From Thiotrichaceae bacterium (lineage in GTDB: Bacteria > Pseudomonadota > Gammaproteobacteria > Thiotrichales > Thiotrichaceae): 30,172 nt of DNA. Below are positions 6,947-15,266 of the stretch, one piece after another. The notes under the pieces were generated by a model. That model saw nothing but the letters and a program-made list of their open reading frames with translations. It did no database searches and was not told the origin of the DNA. The stretch is taken from the NCBI GenBank assembly GCA_027008885.1, contig JALVDQ010000211.1:1-30172 (forward strand). Reading direction: 5' to 3'. A program made the position numbers and the translations under genes. The first letter of the stretch is position 1. The number at the start of each line of letters is the position of its first letter.

Positions 6947-7687
6947 ATGAAAAAAATTATTCTCTCTCTTACATTAATTTCAACGCCACTGCTGCTTAAT
7001 GTAAGTTATGCCAATCAATTTTTCCCTGGCAATTCCAGGGGATTTAACTGGGGCAATGGAAACAATGGGACGAGCTGGAACATGCCTAAATTCAGCTGGG
7101 GTAACGGGAATGGCTACAATTCTGGAAGTAGCTGGAATATGCCAAGTTTCAACTGGGGCAGTAATAATAATGGTAGCCGCTGGAGTATGCCAAGTATGAG
7201 CTGGGGCAATAATAACCGATATAGAAATGGTCCAAACTGGAATATGCCAAATTTCAACTGGGGTAACGGAAATGGCTATAATTCTGGCAATAACTGGAAT
7301 ATGCCAAGCATGAACTGGGGAAATAACTGGAACAATGCACCCAGACCCAATTATGGAAACAATGGATACTACGGTGCCAATAGACCAGCTTATAACTTTG
7401 CCCCTCCCCCTGCCAACATGCCTGTACCACCGCTCAAACCACAAGCTGTACCGCCACTTTATAATGTGACACCACCTACAAATAGCAAACCAAAAACAAA
7501 CATTCAGACTCCCAGACCATCTGTTCCTGCTGCTCCTTCAACGACACCAAAAGCCACCACAACGACTATTGACATAATTCCAAAACCAAGTGAAGTAAAA
7601 GGAGTGATACTGGCACCTGAAAATAAACCTGCTGCAACTTCAAACACTCCCGGTAGCGTTGACAAGATGCCAGTTATACAAAAGTAA
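6947..7687 (+). CDS. Exported Asn/Gly/Trp-rich tandem-repeat protein (possible globule or surface structural protein)
   Basis: I do not recognise a named family. The 246-residue protein has a signal peptide (MKKIILSLTLIS... cut after NVSYA, about residue 22). Residues 33-125 consist of tandem units of about 19 residues (one of 16), each holding W-[NS]-M-P at W44, W63, W79, W98 and W117, followed by [FM]-x-W-G (33-36, 49-52, 68-71, 84-87, 103-106, 122-125). Asn/Gly/Ser-rich spacers such as NGNGYNSG join them. Residues 130-170 are Asn/Tyr/Pro-rich, and 155-246 form a Pro/Thr/Lys/Ala tail with no cysteine. The regular tryptophan lattice suggests a self-assembling structural protein, in line with the Gly/Tyr-rich neighbour. 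AAGGA lies 8 bases before the ATG. An 11-bp tandem repeat, CTTTAGTTATT (6859-6880), lies in its upstream region. Confidence 0.75.
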   Translation: MKKIILSLTLISTPLLLNVSYANQFFPGNSRGFNWGNGNNGTSWNMPKFSWGNGNGYNSGSSWNMPSFNWGSNNNGSRWSMPSMSWGNNNRYRNGPNWNMPNFNWGNGNGYNSGNNWNMPSMNWGNNWNNAPRPNYGNNGYYGANRPAYNFAPPPANMPVPPLKPQAVPPLYNVTPPTNSKPKTNIQTPRPSVPAAPSTTPKATTTTIDIIPKPSEVKGVILAPENKPAATSNTPGSVDKMPVIQK

Positions 7688-7714
7688 TTTTCAGCGTAAT
7701 CCTGACGCATAAGT

Positions 7715-7744
7715 AAAAATATATAAAAAAAGGGGGGGATGGGT
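7715..7744 (+). repeat. Dispersed 30-bp core, copy 2
   Basis: A5, TATAT, A7, G7, ATGGGT, starting 28 bp after the stop of the Asn/Gly/Trp-rich gene. It is followed by TATCAGAGGACAGAAGGCAGAAGGACAG, split here as TATCAGAGGACAG and AAGGCAGAAGGACAG. The same core-then-GGACAGAAG order recurs at copy 4. Confidence 0.85.
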
Positions 7745-7776
7745 TATCAGAGGACAGAAGGCAGAAGGACAGCAAC

Positions 7777-7807
7777 GTAGCCCGTATGAAGCCCCGCGGA
7801 ATACGGG
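7777..7807 (+). repeat. REP-like palindrome, CCCGTAT/ATACGGG family, copy 2
   Basis: GTAGCCCGTATGAAGC followed by CCCGCGGAATACGGG. It is the inverse of the element at 893-924 and lies between two copies of the 30-bp core. Confidence 0.75.
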
Positions 7808-7819
7808 TACAGGTTACGC

Positions 7820-7849
7820 AAAAATATGTGAAAAACAGGGGGGATGGGT
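7820..7849 (+). repeat. Dispersed 30-bp core, copy 3
   Basis: A5, TATGTG, A5, C, A, G6, ATGGGT. With copy 2 it brackets a 75-bp insert. Downstream, ATCTCCTCCTTGTTT (7861-7875) can pair loosely with AAACAGGGGGGAT, so a stem is possible. Confidence 0.85.
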
Positions 7850-7910
7850 ATTTGTTTCTAATCTCCTCCTTGTTTATCCTCTTTTCAGATTCAGATGATC
7901 ATGTGCAATC

Positions 7911-8834
7911 GTGCTATCCCAACTCATTAAACACATACAGTTTCCCAAAAACAGTGAGCAAAAGCTACAGGCTCAACGCCTGTTTCATGGTCGCGGACAT
8001 TGTTACGATGACTTAAACCATGTCACTGTTGACTGGCTACCACCCGTTATTTTAATTACTTTATACAAGCCTGAAGCAATTCAGCTTATCGAAAATCTTG
8101 CCGCTAAACTAAAGTCTTTATTACCCGAATGTAAAAGCGTACAACTACAACATCGCTATCTTCACCAGGGACCGCTTGATGTTATTAGCGGTGAAGAAAT
8201 CTCTCGGCTAATTATTCAGGAAAATAAGCTGAAATTTCAAATTACACTTGGAAAATCCAGAAACAACGGTTTGTTTCTGGATATGAAAAATGGTCGACAG
8301 TGGGTGCAAAACAATAGCAAAAACAAACGGGTATTAAACCTGTTTGCTTATACCTGTGGGTTTTCTGTAGCAGCAATCGCTGGAGGAGCATTGTCAGTCT
8401 ACAATATTGACTTGAGTCGAAGTGCCCTGGCAACGGGCAGAGAAAATCACAGACTGAACCAGCAATCACTTGCAAATGTAAAGTTTGAAAAGCTAAATAT
8501 CTTCAAATCATTTGGACGTATAAAAAAACAGGGTCTATATGACTTAATGATCTGTGACCCACCTACCTTTCAGAAAGGAAGTGTCAATATCGCAAAAGAT
8601 TATCCCAAAATTATTCGTCGTTTAAATGAGTTTATGGCTGCCCAGAGTACACTCCTGCTTTGTTTAAACTCATTGGATCTGGATCAGAATTTTTTGTTAG
8701 AAATTGTTAGAGAATACGCCCCCGAGTATCAATTTATCAAATTGATCAAGACACCAGAAATTTACCATGATGCTGAAGACAGGGGGCTTAAAATACTCTG
8801 TTTCAAACGCGATTCTATTTCCAGCAACGTCTGA
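7911..8834 (+). CDS. Class I SAM-dependent methyltransferase, RlmI-like without PUA domain
   Basis: This is a 307-residue predicted methyltransferase of the family that includes the RlmI and RlmK rRNA methyltransferases. The N-terminal half (25-125) has LFHGRGHCYDDLNHVTVDW, then GLFLDMKNGR at 120-129, the hallmark segment before the Rossmann fold. The SAM motif is VLNLFAYTCGFSVAA (141-155), the acidic residue follows in VYNIDLSRSAL, and the catalytic-type motif is DPPTF (216-220). The substrate is unknown; the lack of a PUA domain argues against direct equivalence with RlmI. Translation must start at GTG 7911, because an in-frame TGA lies 15 bp upstream. No good ribosome-binding site is seen. 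Its 3' end overlaps the convergent pilE gene by 20 bp. Confidence 0.88.
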   Translation: MLSQLIKHIQFPKNSEQKLQAQRLFHGRGHCYDDLNHVTVDWLPPVILITLYKPEAIQLIENLAAKLKSLLPECKSVQLQHRYLHQGPLDVISGEEISRLIIQENKLKFQITLGKSRNNGLFLDMKNGRQWVQNNSKNKRVLNLFAYTCGFSVAAIAGGALSVYNIDLSRSALATGRENHRLNQQSLANVKFEKLNIFKSFGRIKKQGLYDLMICDPPTFQKGSVNIAKDYPKIIRRLNEFMAAQSTLLLCLNSLDLDQNFLLEIVREYAPEYQFIKLIKTPEIYHDAEDRGLKILCFKRDSISSNV

Positions 8835-9276
8835 CTTGCTCTGCCGTCTGACTTCCATTTGTACCTTTTTTTCCGGTACTGGAAAGTGTAAAGCGGGGGC
8901 ATTCAGTATCATTCAACTGTGAACCCTTGGGAGTAGCCTTTAAGACAAACGAGGTACAGGGCGTTGCCGATCCTGAACTACAACCTGCTGGAAGCACTGA
9001 ATCGACAGTGATTGTATATACATTTTGTTCGCTGTTAATCGTATCTGTTGCCAGCCCCAGTGTTGTCAGGCTTTCTGCATAACTCATATTCTGTGCAAAA
9101 AAACCTTCCTGCATTTGGGCAATACGCAATAATTCTACCTTTGCATCAGAGCGTTTTCCTTTCTGCACACTCTTTACATAACTGGGGTAAGCTATCGCTG
9201 TCAGTATTGCAACGATAGCAACAGTAATCATAATTTCCATCAGGGTAAAGCCCTGTTCTTTATTATTATTTAACAT
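8815..9276 (-). CDS. pilE: Type IV pilus minor pilin PilE
   Basis: A 153-residue type IVa prepilin with the leader MLNNNKEQG and processed N terminus FTLMEIMITVAIVAILTAIA, cut after G9. Glu5 of the mature chain is present (E14). A C-terminal disulfide region is likely (Cys in AGCSSGSATPC and TECPRF, plus RRCWK at the end). Its place after pilY1, at the end of the pilV-pilW-pilX-pilY1 series, fits the minor pilin PilE of Pseudomonas-type operons rather than the major pilin. It is separated from pilY1 by 378 bp holding a MITE-like repeat, so it may have its own promoter. The 20-bp tail overlap with the opposite methyltransferase gene is real on both frames. Confidence 0.88.
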   Translation of the reverse strand: MLNNNKEQGFTLMEIMITVAIVAILTAIAYPSYVKSVQKGKRSDAKVELLRIAQMQEGFFAQNMSYAESLTTLGLATDTINSEQNVYTITVDSVLPAGCSSGSATPCTSFVLKATPKGSQLNDTECPRFTLSSTGKKGTNGSQTAEQVRRCWK

Positions 9277-9654
9277 TTTTTACCTTATTTTTATTTTAAT
9301 GTTTATTATTGTCATTGCCTGAATCCATAGTAGTCTCTACTGATTCAGGCTAACCCGACCTGTAAACACAGGTTTAAGCGACTTTAAGTACCCGCTCAAA
9401 ATTAATCTAACAATTTATCCCCTGTTTTCTGATCTTCTTCGTTATTGCTTTGGTCACATAGCCCAACTATGCTCCCGTCGCAATGCCTTGAGTATCAAAA
9501 AACAGGAAACCAAATTTTGTTAAATCAATTTTGCCAGGAGCCTGTCTGAGAATAACCAAAAATACGATTTCAATAATTTAACAAAAATTAAGTTCTTTAT
9601 TTTCAATAACTTAAAAAATTGGTTTTTTGAAAAATTGTTGATTTCTTAGTTTAC
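9277..9654. other. 378-bp gap between pilE and pilY1
   Basis: No gene is seen. It is largely filled by the inverted-repeat element at 9397-9533. The flanks are AT-rich, with AAATTTTTGAAA-type tracts near 9600-9650 just after pilY1. Insertion of the repeat has probably spread an ancestral compact pilY1-pilE spacing. Confidence 0.5.
9397..9533 (-). repeat. 137-bp MITE-like inverted-repeat element, copy A
   Basis: The ends begin CAAAATTAATCTAAC and finish GTTAAATCAATTTTG. The arms (about 37-40 nt each) include CCTGTTTTCTGAT on the left and ATCAAAAAACAGG on the right. The centre carries CATAGCCCAACTATG. An inverted copy (B) lies at 18807-18942, alike throughout by eye. TAAGTACCC lies just left of both copies. 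No coding content. Confidence 0.85.
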
Positions 9655-12600
9655 TTATTTGTCCTTTTCCAGCCAATAAATCTTTGGCAGAGTCTTGCTT
9701 AATGGAACCGGTTTCAGAGCCAAAGTATTATTTCCGGCGATCTTCGGTGCGTTCCCTGCGTGAATTTCGATAGTCTCGGTACAGTCTGTATAGGTACACG
9801 CACCCCCAGTACTTGACTGAAAACCTGGTTTTACAATTTGGGGTGTATCCGGAATTTCTCCACCACTACCAATAGGAACCGGGCTATCTGAAGAATCACT
9901 CACTGTTCCATCGCCATTTAAATCCAGTGCTGCCTTGCCTGTTAACAGATCAAGCACATACAAACTTGACTGATTGGTGTTGCTGGTACCACAGAGAACG
10001 CCATTATTAGTCGAATTTGTAATTGATGAGATGGCAAATGTGGTAAACATAACCTTATTCTGGAAGGTTACAGAACTGGATAAAGATTTTTCACCACTTA
10101 GACCTGTCTGGGACAATAGTAGTTTCCAGCCCCTCTTACCACCTGGTGTTGCCAGTTGTGTTATCAGGTCTTCGCCACTGGTTAAGGGAGCATCGTAAAG
10201 ATTTCCTGGCAAAATATTTTGGCTTGAAGTCGGAGTATTAAATACATTCTCGTCCAGCAGCATATAGAAATAGTTATCAACACTGGTATCAAGTGGCTCA
10301 GGACGTTTTCCACTGCCAACTGATACACTCAGGATTACCCTGCCGCCACGTTTGAAGAGGGCAACATCTGGCTCATTGAAAAACTTTCGCTGCTCGGCAG
10401 CAGAGGTTCCAGCGAGTGATGCCAGAATTGTTAACTTGTAATCGTCAATACTATTGTCCTTGTTGGGATCAAGATCAACCCGAAGCACATGACCGCCTGT
10501 ATCAGTAAAATAAAGGCGATCAGCAGAACCATTTCTATCTATATCAAGAACTTTAATTTTACCAGGAACGGCATATTCCAGTTCAGGTGCGGTAATCAGT
10601 TTTACCAAAGCACCTGTATCTGCATCTACAATAAAGACAGCTGCTGCCACGCGACTTGCATTTTTATCGGTATCCGGCGTATCTGTGTCCAGATGGTTGT
10701 CATCAATATAGCCTCCACCAAAAATCAATACATCCTTTGCATTTGCTGATCCACCGTATTTCAGTTTTGCAACGGTAGGTTGTGACCATGTGTACCCTAA
10801 TTTGGAATGGGAAAATTTCCATTTTAATACAGGATTTTCAGGATCACTTACGTCCAGTGCATAGTAAGTTTTACCTCCTCGACGCAAACCAAAATAGATT
10901 ACAGCAGTTTCTCCAGATTCCATAACGCCATTGTTATTTGAATCATAAAGTGTCAGTGGTGCATCAACACCATACAAGTGATAATCAAGCTTAGTATGTT
11001 GATATTGAGGTTTTATATTTTTGAGTAATTCCTGGGGCATGTAGGCAAACAGTTCTTTGCCTGTGCTCGATTTAATAGCATGTAAAAAGCCTTCATTTGT
11101 ACCCACAAAGACAACACTTTCAGAGCCACCTGTCATTAACTGCACGGGTTTACTATGGATGATATCTCCCATATGAAATCTTGGAGAGCCTCCAGAGCCA
11201 AAACCAGAAATAAATTTTAACAAGTTTGTTCGGCTTGCTGCGCTTACTCCAAGCTGGCTTGCTGTTGCATCCATTATACTAACCAGTGCAGTGCCATTAT
11301 CAGTGAATATTTTTCTCTGTGCCGGGACAAGGTTACTCGCCGCCCCTCCACTTTCTGTTGCACTCACGGAAGTCGTAGTAGATGACCACAAATCATTGAC
11401 ATCATCCCGCAATTTTCCATTTGCATCTGTCGCCTTAAGGTTGTTTTTGCCATAAAGCTCTCCGTTTTTCAGCTCATATTTTTTCAGGTTTCCATTCCAG
11501 AACGAGCCAGCTGTACGGTTGAATACAGGCACATAAACATATTTGTCATGGGTTAGCATTGTTGCTGTATTTACAGTATAGGTTGGCGCGCTAAAAGAGC
11601 GAGCTCTTTTACTAATGCCTACAATTGCCTGTTTGAATGCAGCTGTTAATTGAGCCCTGTTGCTTGCAGCAACAAAAGCCCCACCACCGTGATTAGCCAA
11701 ATCATAAAGATAAGCAGATGTTTTGGAACCGGATCCAAGTGATAATCCAATGGTATAAAGTGAAATAGTCTGATTTCCATTTACACTAGCACTATGATCG
11801 TTATTCTGCATAAACTCGGCAAGTTCAATACCGCACTGACCAGCGCCAGAGTCCCAGTCCGAAAAATCATCCTGACCATCTGAATTATAATCATTAATTG
11901 CACAGTTCGTGGCACCGATCAGGTTCATAATCTCTGAACGTCTGGTTTGCAAGGTAGGTTCACCATCTGTTAACAGAATGATGCCATTACTCGCACATTC
12001 ATTTGTAATAGGTGACTTATAGGTAAGCGTCCCGCTAGTGGAAGAAGCATCACAATGCTCTACTTCAAAATCACAGGTATATGTCGTAGTCGGTGTGGCA
12101 TCACAGAAAAAGCGAGTTCGATCCTCTTCACACAAAATCTCATTTCCTGTTGTATTACAAGTAGTAACCCCTTCAGAATCAGTATCACATGAAATTACGG
12201 GTTCTTCCCAACAGGAATGATAGCCGGGATTTGCTGCTGTACATTCAGCTATGGTTGTATAGGAAGAATCACAAACCCTGACTGCCGGATCAATTGCTTC
12301 ACTGGCGCAGTTGGTTCCCAAACCACAACTTGTTTCTCCTTCTGCACATCTTTCTCGATTATTAGTATTGCTTGTACAATTAGTACCTCCCGTCGGATCA
12401 GAACGGGTAAGGCGCTCTGTGGTAGTCGTACAACTACCAGGAACTTCACTTAGTGATCCGGTATAGGTAGATGGATGCGCTGCATGAACATCATCTGGAA
12501 AAAATCGACCCAAATCTACATTCTCACCCCGGAAATAAAGTACAGCTTCATATAAAGCATCAACGATAGGAGTTCCTCCCAATGGATCCCATAGCTCTGA

Positions 12601-13077
12601 TGAAGATATTTCGGTTAAATATTCCCGTGTATTTTTCGTACCAGCGGAAGGCATATAGCTAGTACCAGGATGGGTAAAAGTAGCATTACTCAAAATAGTT
12701 TGGGCAGGCACGCCTTGTATAGGCGCTATAGGATAAGTGATACCATGAGCTCCATCATTCCACCCATCATCATTTTGGTACGCTCCTGAGAAAACAGAAA
12801 GCCCAATATTAATATTGTCAAAGTCTGTATCATTAATAATATCCTGGAATGCACCTCTTAATACATCAATACGACTTGATTCAGAAGAACCTGGATAACT
12901 GCCATTAACACCAGATAAATCCCATTGCATACTTCCAGACAGATCCATTACAAAGAGAATATTTGATCCATTTGACAATTTTTCGCTTAGAATATCAATA
13001 TCATCAGCTATTGCATGTTGATATAGACCAAAAGCCAGTAATACCGCAACATATATTTTTTGAGTAAATCCACGCAT
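9655..13077 (-). CDS. pilY1: PilY1: type IV pilus tip adhesin / biogenesis factor
   Basis: The 1140-residue protein has a signal peptide (about 1-24, ending HAIADD) and a von Willebrand A domain with an intact MIDAS: D45-L-S-G-S49, the GGTP threonine at 169 and D371 in LLTDGEP. The C-terminal half (about 620-1100) is the PilC/PilY1 beta-propeller, with VFVGTNEGFLHAI, GKELFAYMP, YFGLRRGGKTYYALDV and the calcium loop D845-I-D847-R-N849-G-S-A-D853. Other Asp/Asn loops at 712-723 (DSNNNGVMESGE) and near the C terminus (DLNGDGTVSDSSD) may also bind calcium. Family members act at the pilus tip in assembly, adhesion and surface sensing. Unusual is residues 216-361, which hold 15 cysteines between the second and third MIDAS elements, full of Thr/Asn/Glu. 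It lies between pilX and pilE. Confidence 0.95.
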   Translation of the reverse strand: MRGFTQKIYVAVLLAFGLYQHAIADDIDILSEKLSNGSNILFVMDLSGSMQWDLSGVNGSYPGSSESSRIDVLRGAFQDIINDTDFDNINIGLSVFSGAYQNDDGWNDGAHGITYPIAPIQGVPAQTILSNATFTHPGTSYMPSAGTKNTREYLTEISSSELWDPLGGTPIVDALYEAVLYFRGENVDLGRFFPDDVHAAHPSTYTGSLSEVPGSCTTTTERLTRSDPTGGTNCTSNTNNRERCAEGETSCGLGTNCASEAIDPAVRVCDSSYTTIAECTAANPGYHSCWEEPVISCDTDSEGVTTCNTTGNEILCEEDRTRFFCDATPTTTYTCDFEVEHCDASSTSGTLTYKSPITNECASNGIILLTDGEPTLQTRRSEIMNLIGATNCAINDYNSDGQDDFSDWDSGAGQCGIELAEFMQNNDHSASVNGNQTISLYTIGLSLGSGSKTSAYLYDLANHGGGAFVAASNRAQLTAAFKQAIVGISKRARSFSAPTYTVNTATMLTHDKYVYVPVFNRTAGSFWNGNLKKYELKNGELYGKNNLKATDANGKLRDDVNDLWSSTTTSVSATESGGAASNLVPAQRKIFTDNGTALVSIMDATASQLGVSAASRTNLLKFISGFGSGGSPRFHMGDIIHSKPVQLMTGGSESVVFVGTNEGFLHAIKSSTGKELFAYMPQELLKNIKPQYQHTKLDYHLYGVDAPLTLYDSNNNGVMESGETAVIYFGLRRGGKTYYALDVSDPENPVLKWKFSHSKLGYTWSQPTVAKLKYGGSANAKDVLIFGGGYIDDNHLDTDTPDTDKNASRVAAAVFIVDADTGALVKLITAPELEYAVPGKIKVLDIDRNGSADRLYFTDTGGHVLRVDLDPNKDNSIDDYKLTILASLAGTSAAEQRKFFNEPDVALFKRGGRVILSVSVGSGKRPEPLDTSVDNYFYMLLDENVFNTPTSSQNILPGNLYDAPLTSGEDLITQLATPGGKRGWKLLLSQTGLSGEKSLSSSVTFQNKVMFTTFAISSITNSTNNGVLCGTSNTNQSSLYVLDLLTGKAALDLNGDGTVSDSSDSPVPIGSGGEIPDTPQIVKPGFQSSTGGACTYTDCTETIEIHAGNAPKIAGNNTLALKPVPLSKTLPKIYWLEKDK

Positions 13078-13146
13078 AACAATACCTAATTTTTATTTTT
13101 AATATTTCAGCAATAAAAGCACAGAACAATAGTGCAAAATATGCAA

Positions 13147-13626
13147 TTAATTTTTCAGTTTTCCTGGCGCCCAGCCTTCCGTATGAAGTGCTCTGGCCCC
13201 AGTAGAATTTAAACTTGCCTGGGCATTTGTTTCAAAAACAAAACAGAGCCCTGCACTATTTGCCAAAGCAGAGGGAGGACATTGAACCAGCATATTTAAC
13301 TTCGTCACAGTCGCCTGCTGCGATAAAGTTACCCCTGCTGATACAACTTCAGCGGGTGAATTAAAGACACTTGCAGGAACATGATAAGGAACACCTGTGC
13401 CTAACTCTGCGGCTTTTTTCATGCTTAATTTGGCAGAGCCCGACAAGGATTTAGCCAAAGCAGATTCTGCTCCCTGGAAAGTCAACATGGTAAACATGCT
13501 ATTCCCTGCAATTTGGGTTTTTATACCAGAAATATTCACTGCACTCACACCCAGAATAGTAATCAAAAGTAGCAGAATGATTGCAATAAGAAGTACCGCT
13601 CCTTGTTGCTTTTTATACTCTTTCAT
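13147..13626 (-). CDS. pilX: Type IV pilus minor pilin PilX
   Basis: A 159-residue protein with N terminus MKEYKKQQG followed by AVLLIAIILLLLITILGVSA. Cleavage is expected after G9. The mature chain lacks Glu at position 5, as is usual for PilX/GspK-like tip pilins. The NISGIKTQIAGNSMFTMLTFQGAE segment is typical of the PilX N-terminal region. Two cysteines (C115 and C128 by rough count) may form a disulfide. It lies 69 bp upstream of pilY1 and 17 bp after pilW. PilV, W, X and PilE are thought to form the priming tip complex with PilY1. Confidence 0.88.
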   Translation of the reverse strand: MKEYKKQQGAVLLIAIILLLLITILGVSAVNISGIKTQIAGNSMFTMLTFQGAESALAKSLSGSAKLSMKKAAELGTGVPYHVPASVFNSPAEVVSAGVTLSQQATVTKLNMLVQCPPSALANSAGLCFVFETNAQASLNSTGARALHTEGWAPGKLKN

Positions 13627-13643
13627 TTTATTTGACCTTATTT

Positions 13644-14444
13644 TTATAGTGTATTTCGTAAACGTACCGTTGTTGTAAACACCTGACGTTCATATTTATC
13701 ATTTGCTGAGGTTACAGATTGATCAAGTAAAGTATATGTTTTTGATTCACTACTTGACTTGAAAGGCTTTAAGGTTCGTACCAGCAGTGCCACCTGGATA
13801 CTGACAACATTACGCCATAATTTGTTGGCAGATAAACTTGTAGCGTTTATATACTTGTCAACCAGGTCATCACCATTAGTATCCACACCATATAAAAACT
13901 GCATATTTTCGACACCATCAGCTATTACAGATGCCCCACTTTGTCTTGAACCAGCGCATTTCAGGGTATTACCCGTAATATAAAAACTGTTAAAAACCTT
14001 GGTCTGGGCATTTCGACAAGAAACAGGTAATTTCCCCCCCGAACAATCCTTGTAAAGATTACTATCGCCATAAAAAACGACACCAATACTATCTCCTGCG
14101 GCATTATCTCCAACCACCTGGTTTGCTGTAAACAAACCCGCATTAGCTACACTTTGACTTCCATCAGGACAAACTCCAGAAGCAACGTCTGAAGCCTTGG
14201 TAATAAAAGGAATAATATTGGGATTCTGCGATGAATAACCCGCATGCTGAATAATTTTGCTAATACTTTCCAAAGCTATGCGTCCATTATCTTCAAGCAG
14301 GGAAATCTGATCCCTGTCAACACTTGTCTTTTTACTGGAAATATAGGAATTGGCTATTCCTGCCAGTAAAAATACGCCGATAAGCATGGCTATTAACAGC
14401 TCTATTAATGACAATCCAGACTGACAATTCTTGGTATTTTTCAT
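13644..14444 (-). CDS. pilW: Type IV pilus minor pilin PilW
   Basis: A 266-residue prepilin with leader MKNTKNCQSG and mature LSLIELLIAMLIGVFLLAG, with Glu5 present (E15). It continues with SISKIIQHAGYSSQ, a typical PilW segment (loss of the first helix into a RxAGY motif), and has a larger C-terminal domain with several Cys, including CPDGSQS and KDCSGGKLPVSC. Its ATG shares one base with the stop of pilV (TAATG), so the two are translationally coupled. Confidence 0.88.
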   Translation of the reverse strand: MKNTKNCQSGLSLIELLIAMLIGVFLLAGIANSYISSKKTSVDRDQISLLEDNGRIALESISKIIQHAGYSSQNPNIIPFITKASDVASGVCPDGSQSVANAGLFTANQVVGDNAAGDSIGVVFYGDSNLYKDCSGGKLPVSCRNAQTKVFNSFYITGNTLKCAGSRQSGASVIADGVENMQFLYGVDTNGDDLVDKYINATSLSANKLWRNVVSIQVALLVRTLKPFKSSSESKTYTLLDQSVTSANDKYERQVFTTTVRLRNTL

Positions 14445-15004
14445 TATTCCGAAATCCTTGTTGTAAGCACTAAAGAATCTGAACTAACTGTTTCTTGCCC
14501 TAGCTCTCTTTCACTCCAACCTACAGTAATTTTTACATCCCGCGTTGAACAATTTCCAGCAGGCAGACATTCAACCTTTAATGATCCGTTAACCAGTATT
14601 CCCTTGCCTGAAGTTGATGAAGCCTTGAGAGCCGCAGTATGAGGTGCACCATAACCACAAACAACATTATAGATATCCAGGGAGGCAATCTGAGCCGCGC
14701 TGCATATATTTGAACTGCAATTAGCGGGCGCAGTACCACAACTAATCGAGCCACTGTCAAATTCATAAAAGGCTAGTCCCGCACTGTTTGCTCTCATTCG
14801 TTCCGTTATATTTTGAACCACAGCCATCGCCTGTTGCTTCATCAATGATTGATGCGTGCCTTTCATTCCTATTATTTGCAGGCTGGCAATTCCTAAAATT
14901 GCAAATGACAACATAAAGGCAGCTATCATAATTTCAATCAAGCTATAACCACGCTGGCAAGACCCAGACAAGAATACACCGTTATTTTTCAGAGGACTTC
15001 TCAC
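14444..15004 (-). CDS. pilV: Type IV pilus minor pilin / modification protein PilV
   Basis: A 186-residue prepilin with an 18-19 residue leader (cleaved after G19, QRG) and mature YSLIEIMIAAFMLSFAILGIA, Glu5 at E24. The following LQIIGMKGTHQSLMKQQAMAVVQNITERMRAN is a hallmark of PilV. Cysteines in SISCGTAPANCSSNICS and ECLPAGNCS suggest disulfides. It is the first gene of the operon here: the fimT/fimU pseudopilin gene usually found upstream is absent, and the next gene to the right is an unrelated peptidase 262 bp away. Confidence 0.88.
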   Translation of the reverse strand: MRSPLKNNGVFLSGSCQRGYSLIEIMIAAFMLSFAILGIASLQIIGMKGTHQSLMKQQAMAVVQNITERMRANSAGLAFYEFDSGSISCGTAPANCSSNICSAAQIASLDIYNVVCGYGAPHTAALKASSTSGKGILVNGSLKVECLPAGNCSTRDVKITVGWSERELGQETVSSDSLVLTTRISE

Positions 15005-15266
15005 TATAACTCACTTATTATTTTTATTAATTATTACCAGTTTTTTTATTGGCGAAACAAAACAAGATGAATATTTTTAAGTTTATGAATGTATTCTTTT
15101 ACTTGTTTCGACGCTTCAATTTGTTTAGGGATAGTATACATCTTTCTTCCAAAAAATTTATCATTAGCACTTATTTCACTGACAAGTGGTAGACAGCTAT
15201 TGATTAATGGATAAAAAATATACAGTTTGTATTTAGGGACGGGAGTGATAATAAAGATTTATCTGG

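Noticed and set aside
6980..7444. Minus-strand 154-codon frame in the W-x-M-P repeat gene
   Set aside because: Repetitive antisense of the repeat region, with no start site or signal features of its own.
7715..7849. Paired 30-bp cores considered as CRISPR repeats
   Set aside because: Only two copies per site, interior lengths of 75 and 125 bp, and the cores recur far away singly; no cas genes.
7786..8016. Plus-strand 76-codon frame over core copy 3
   Set aside because: It translates the REP palindrome and the core and then overlaps the methyltransferase in another frame. The core copies are read in different frames at other sites, so no protein is conserved.
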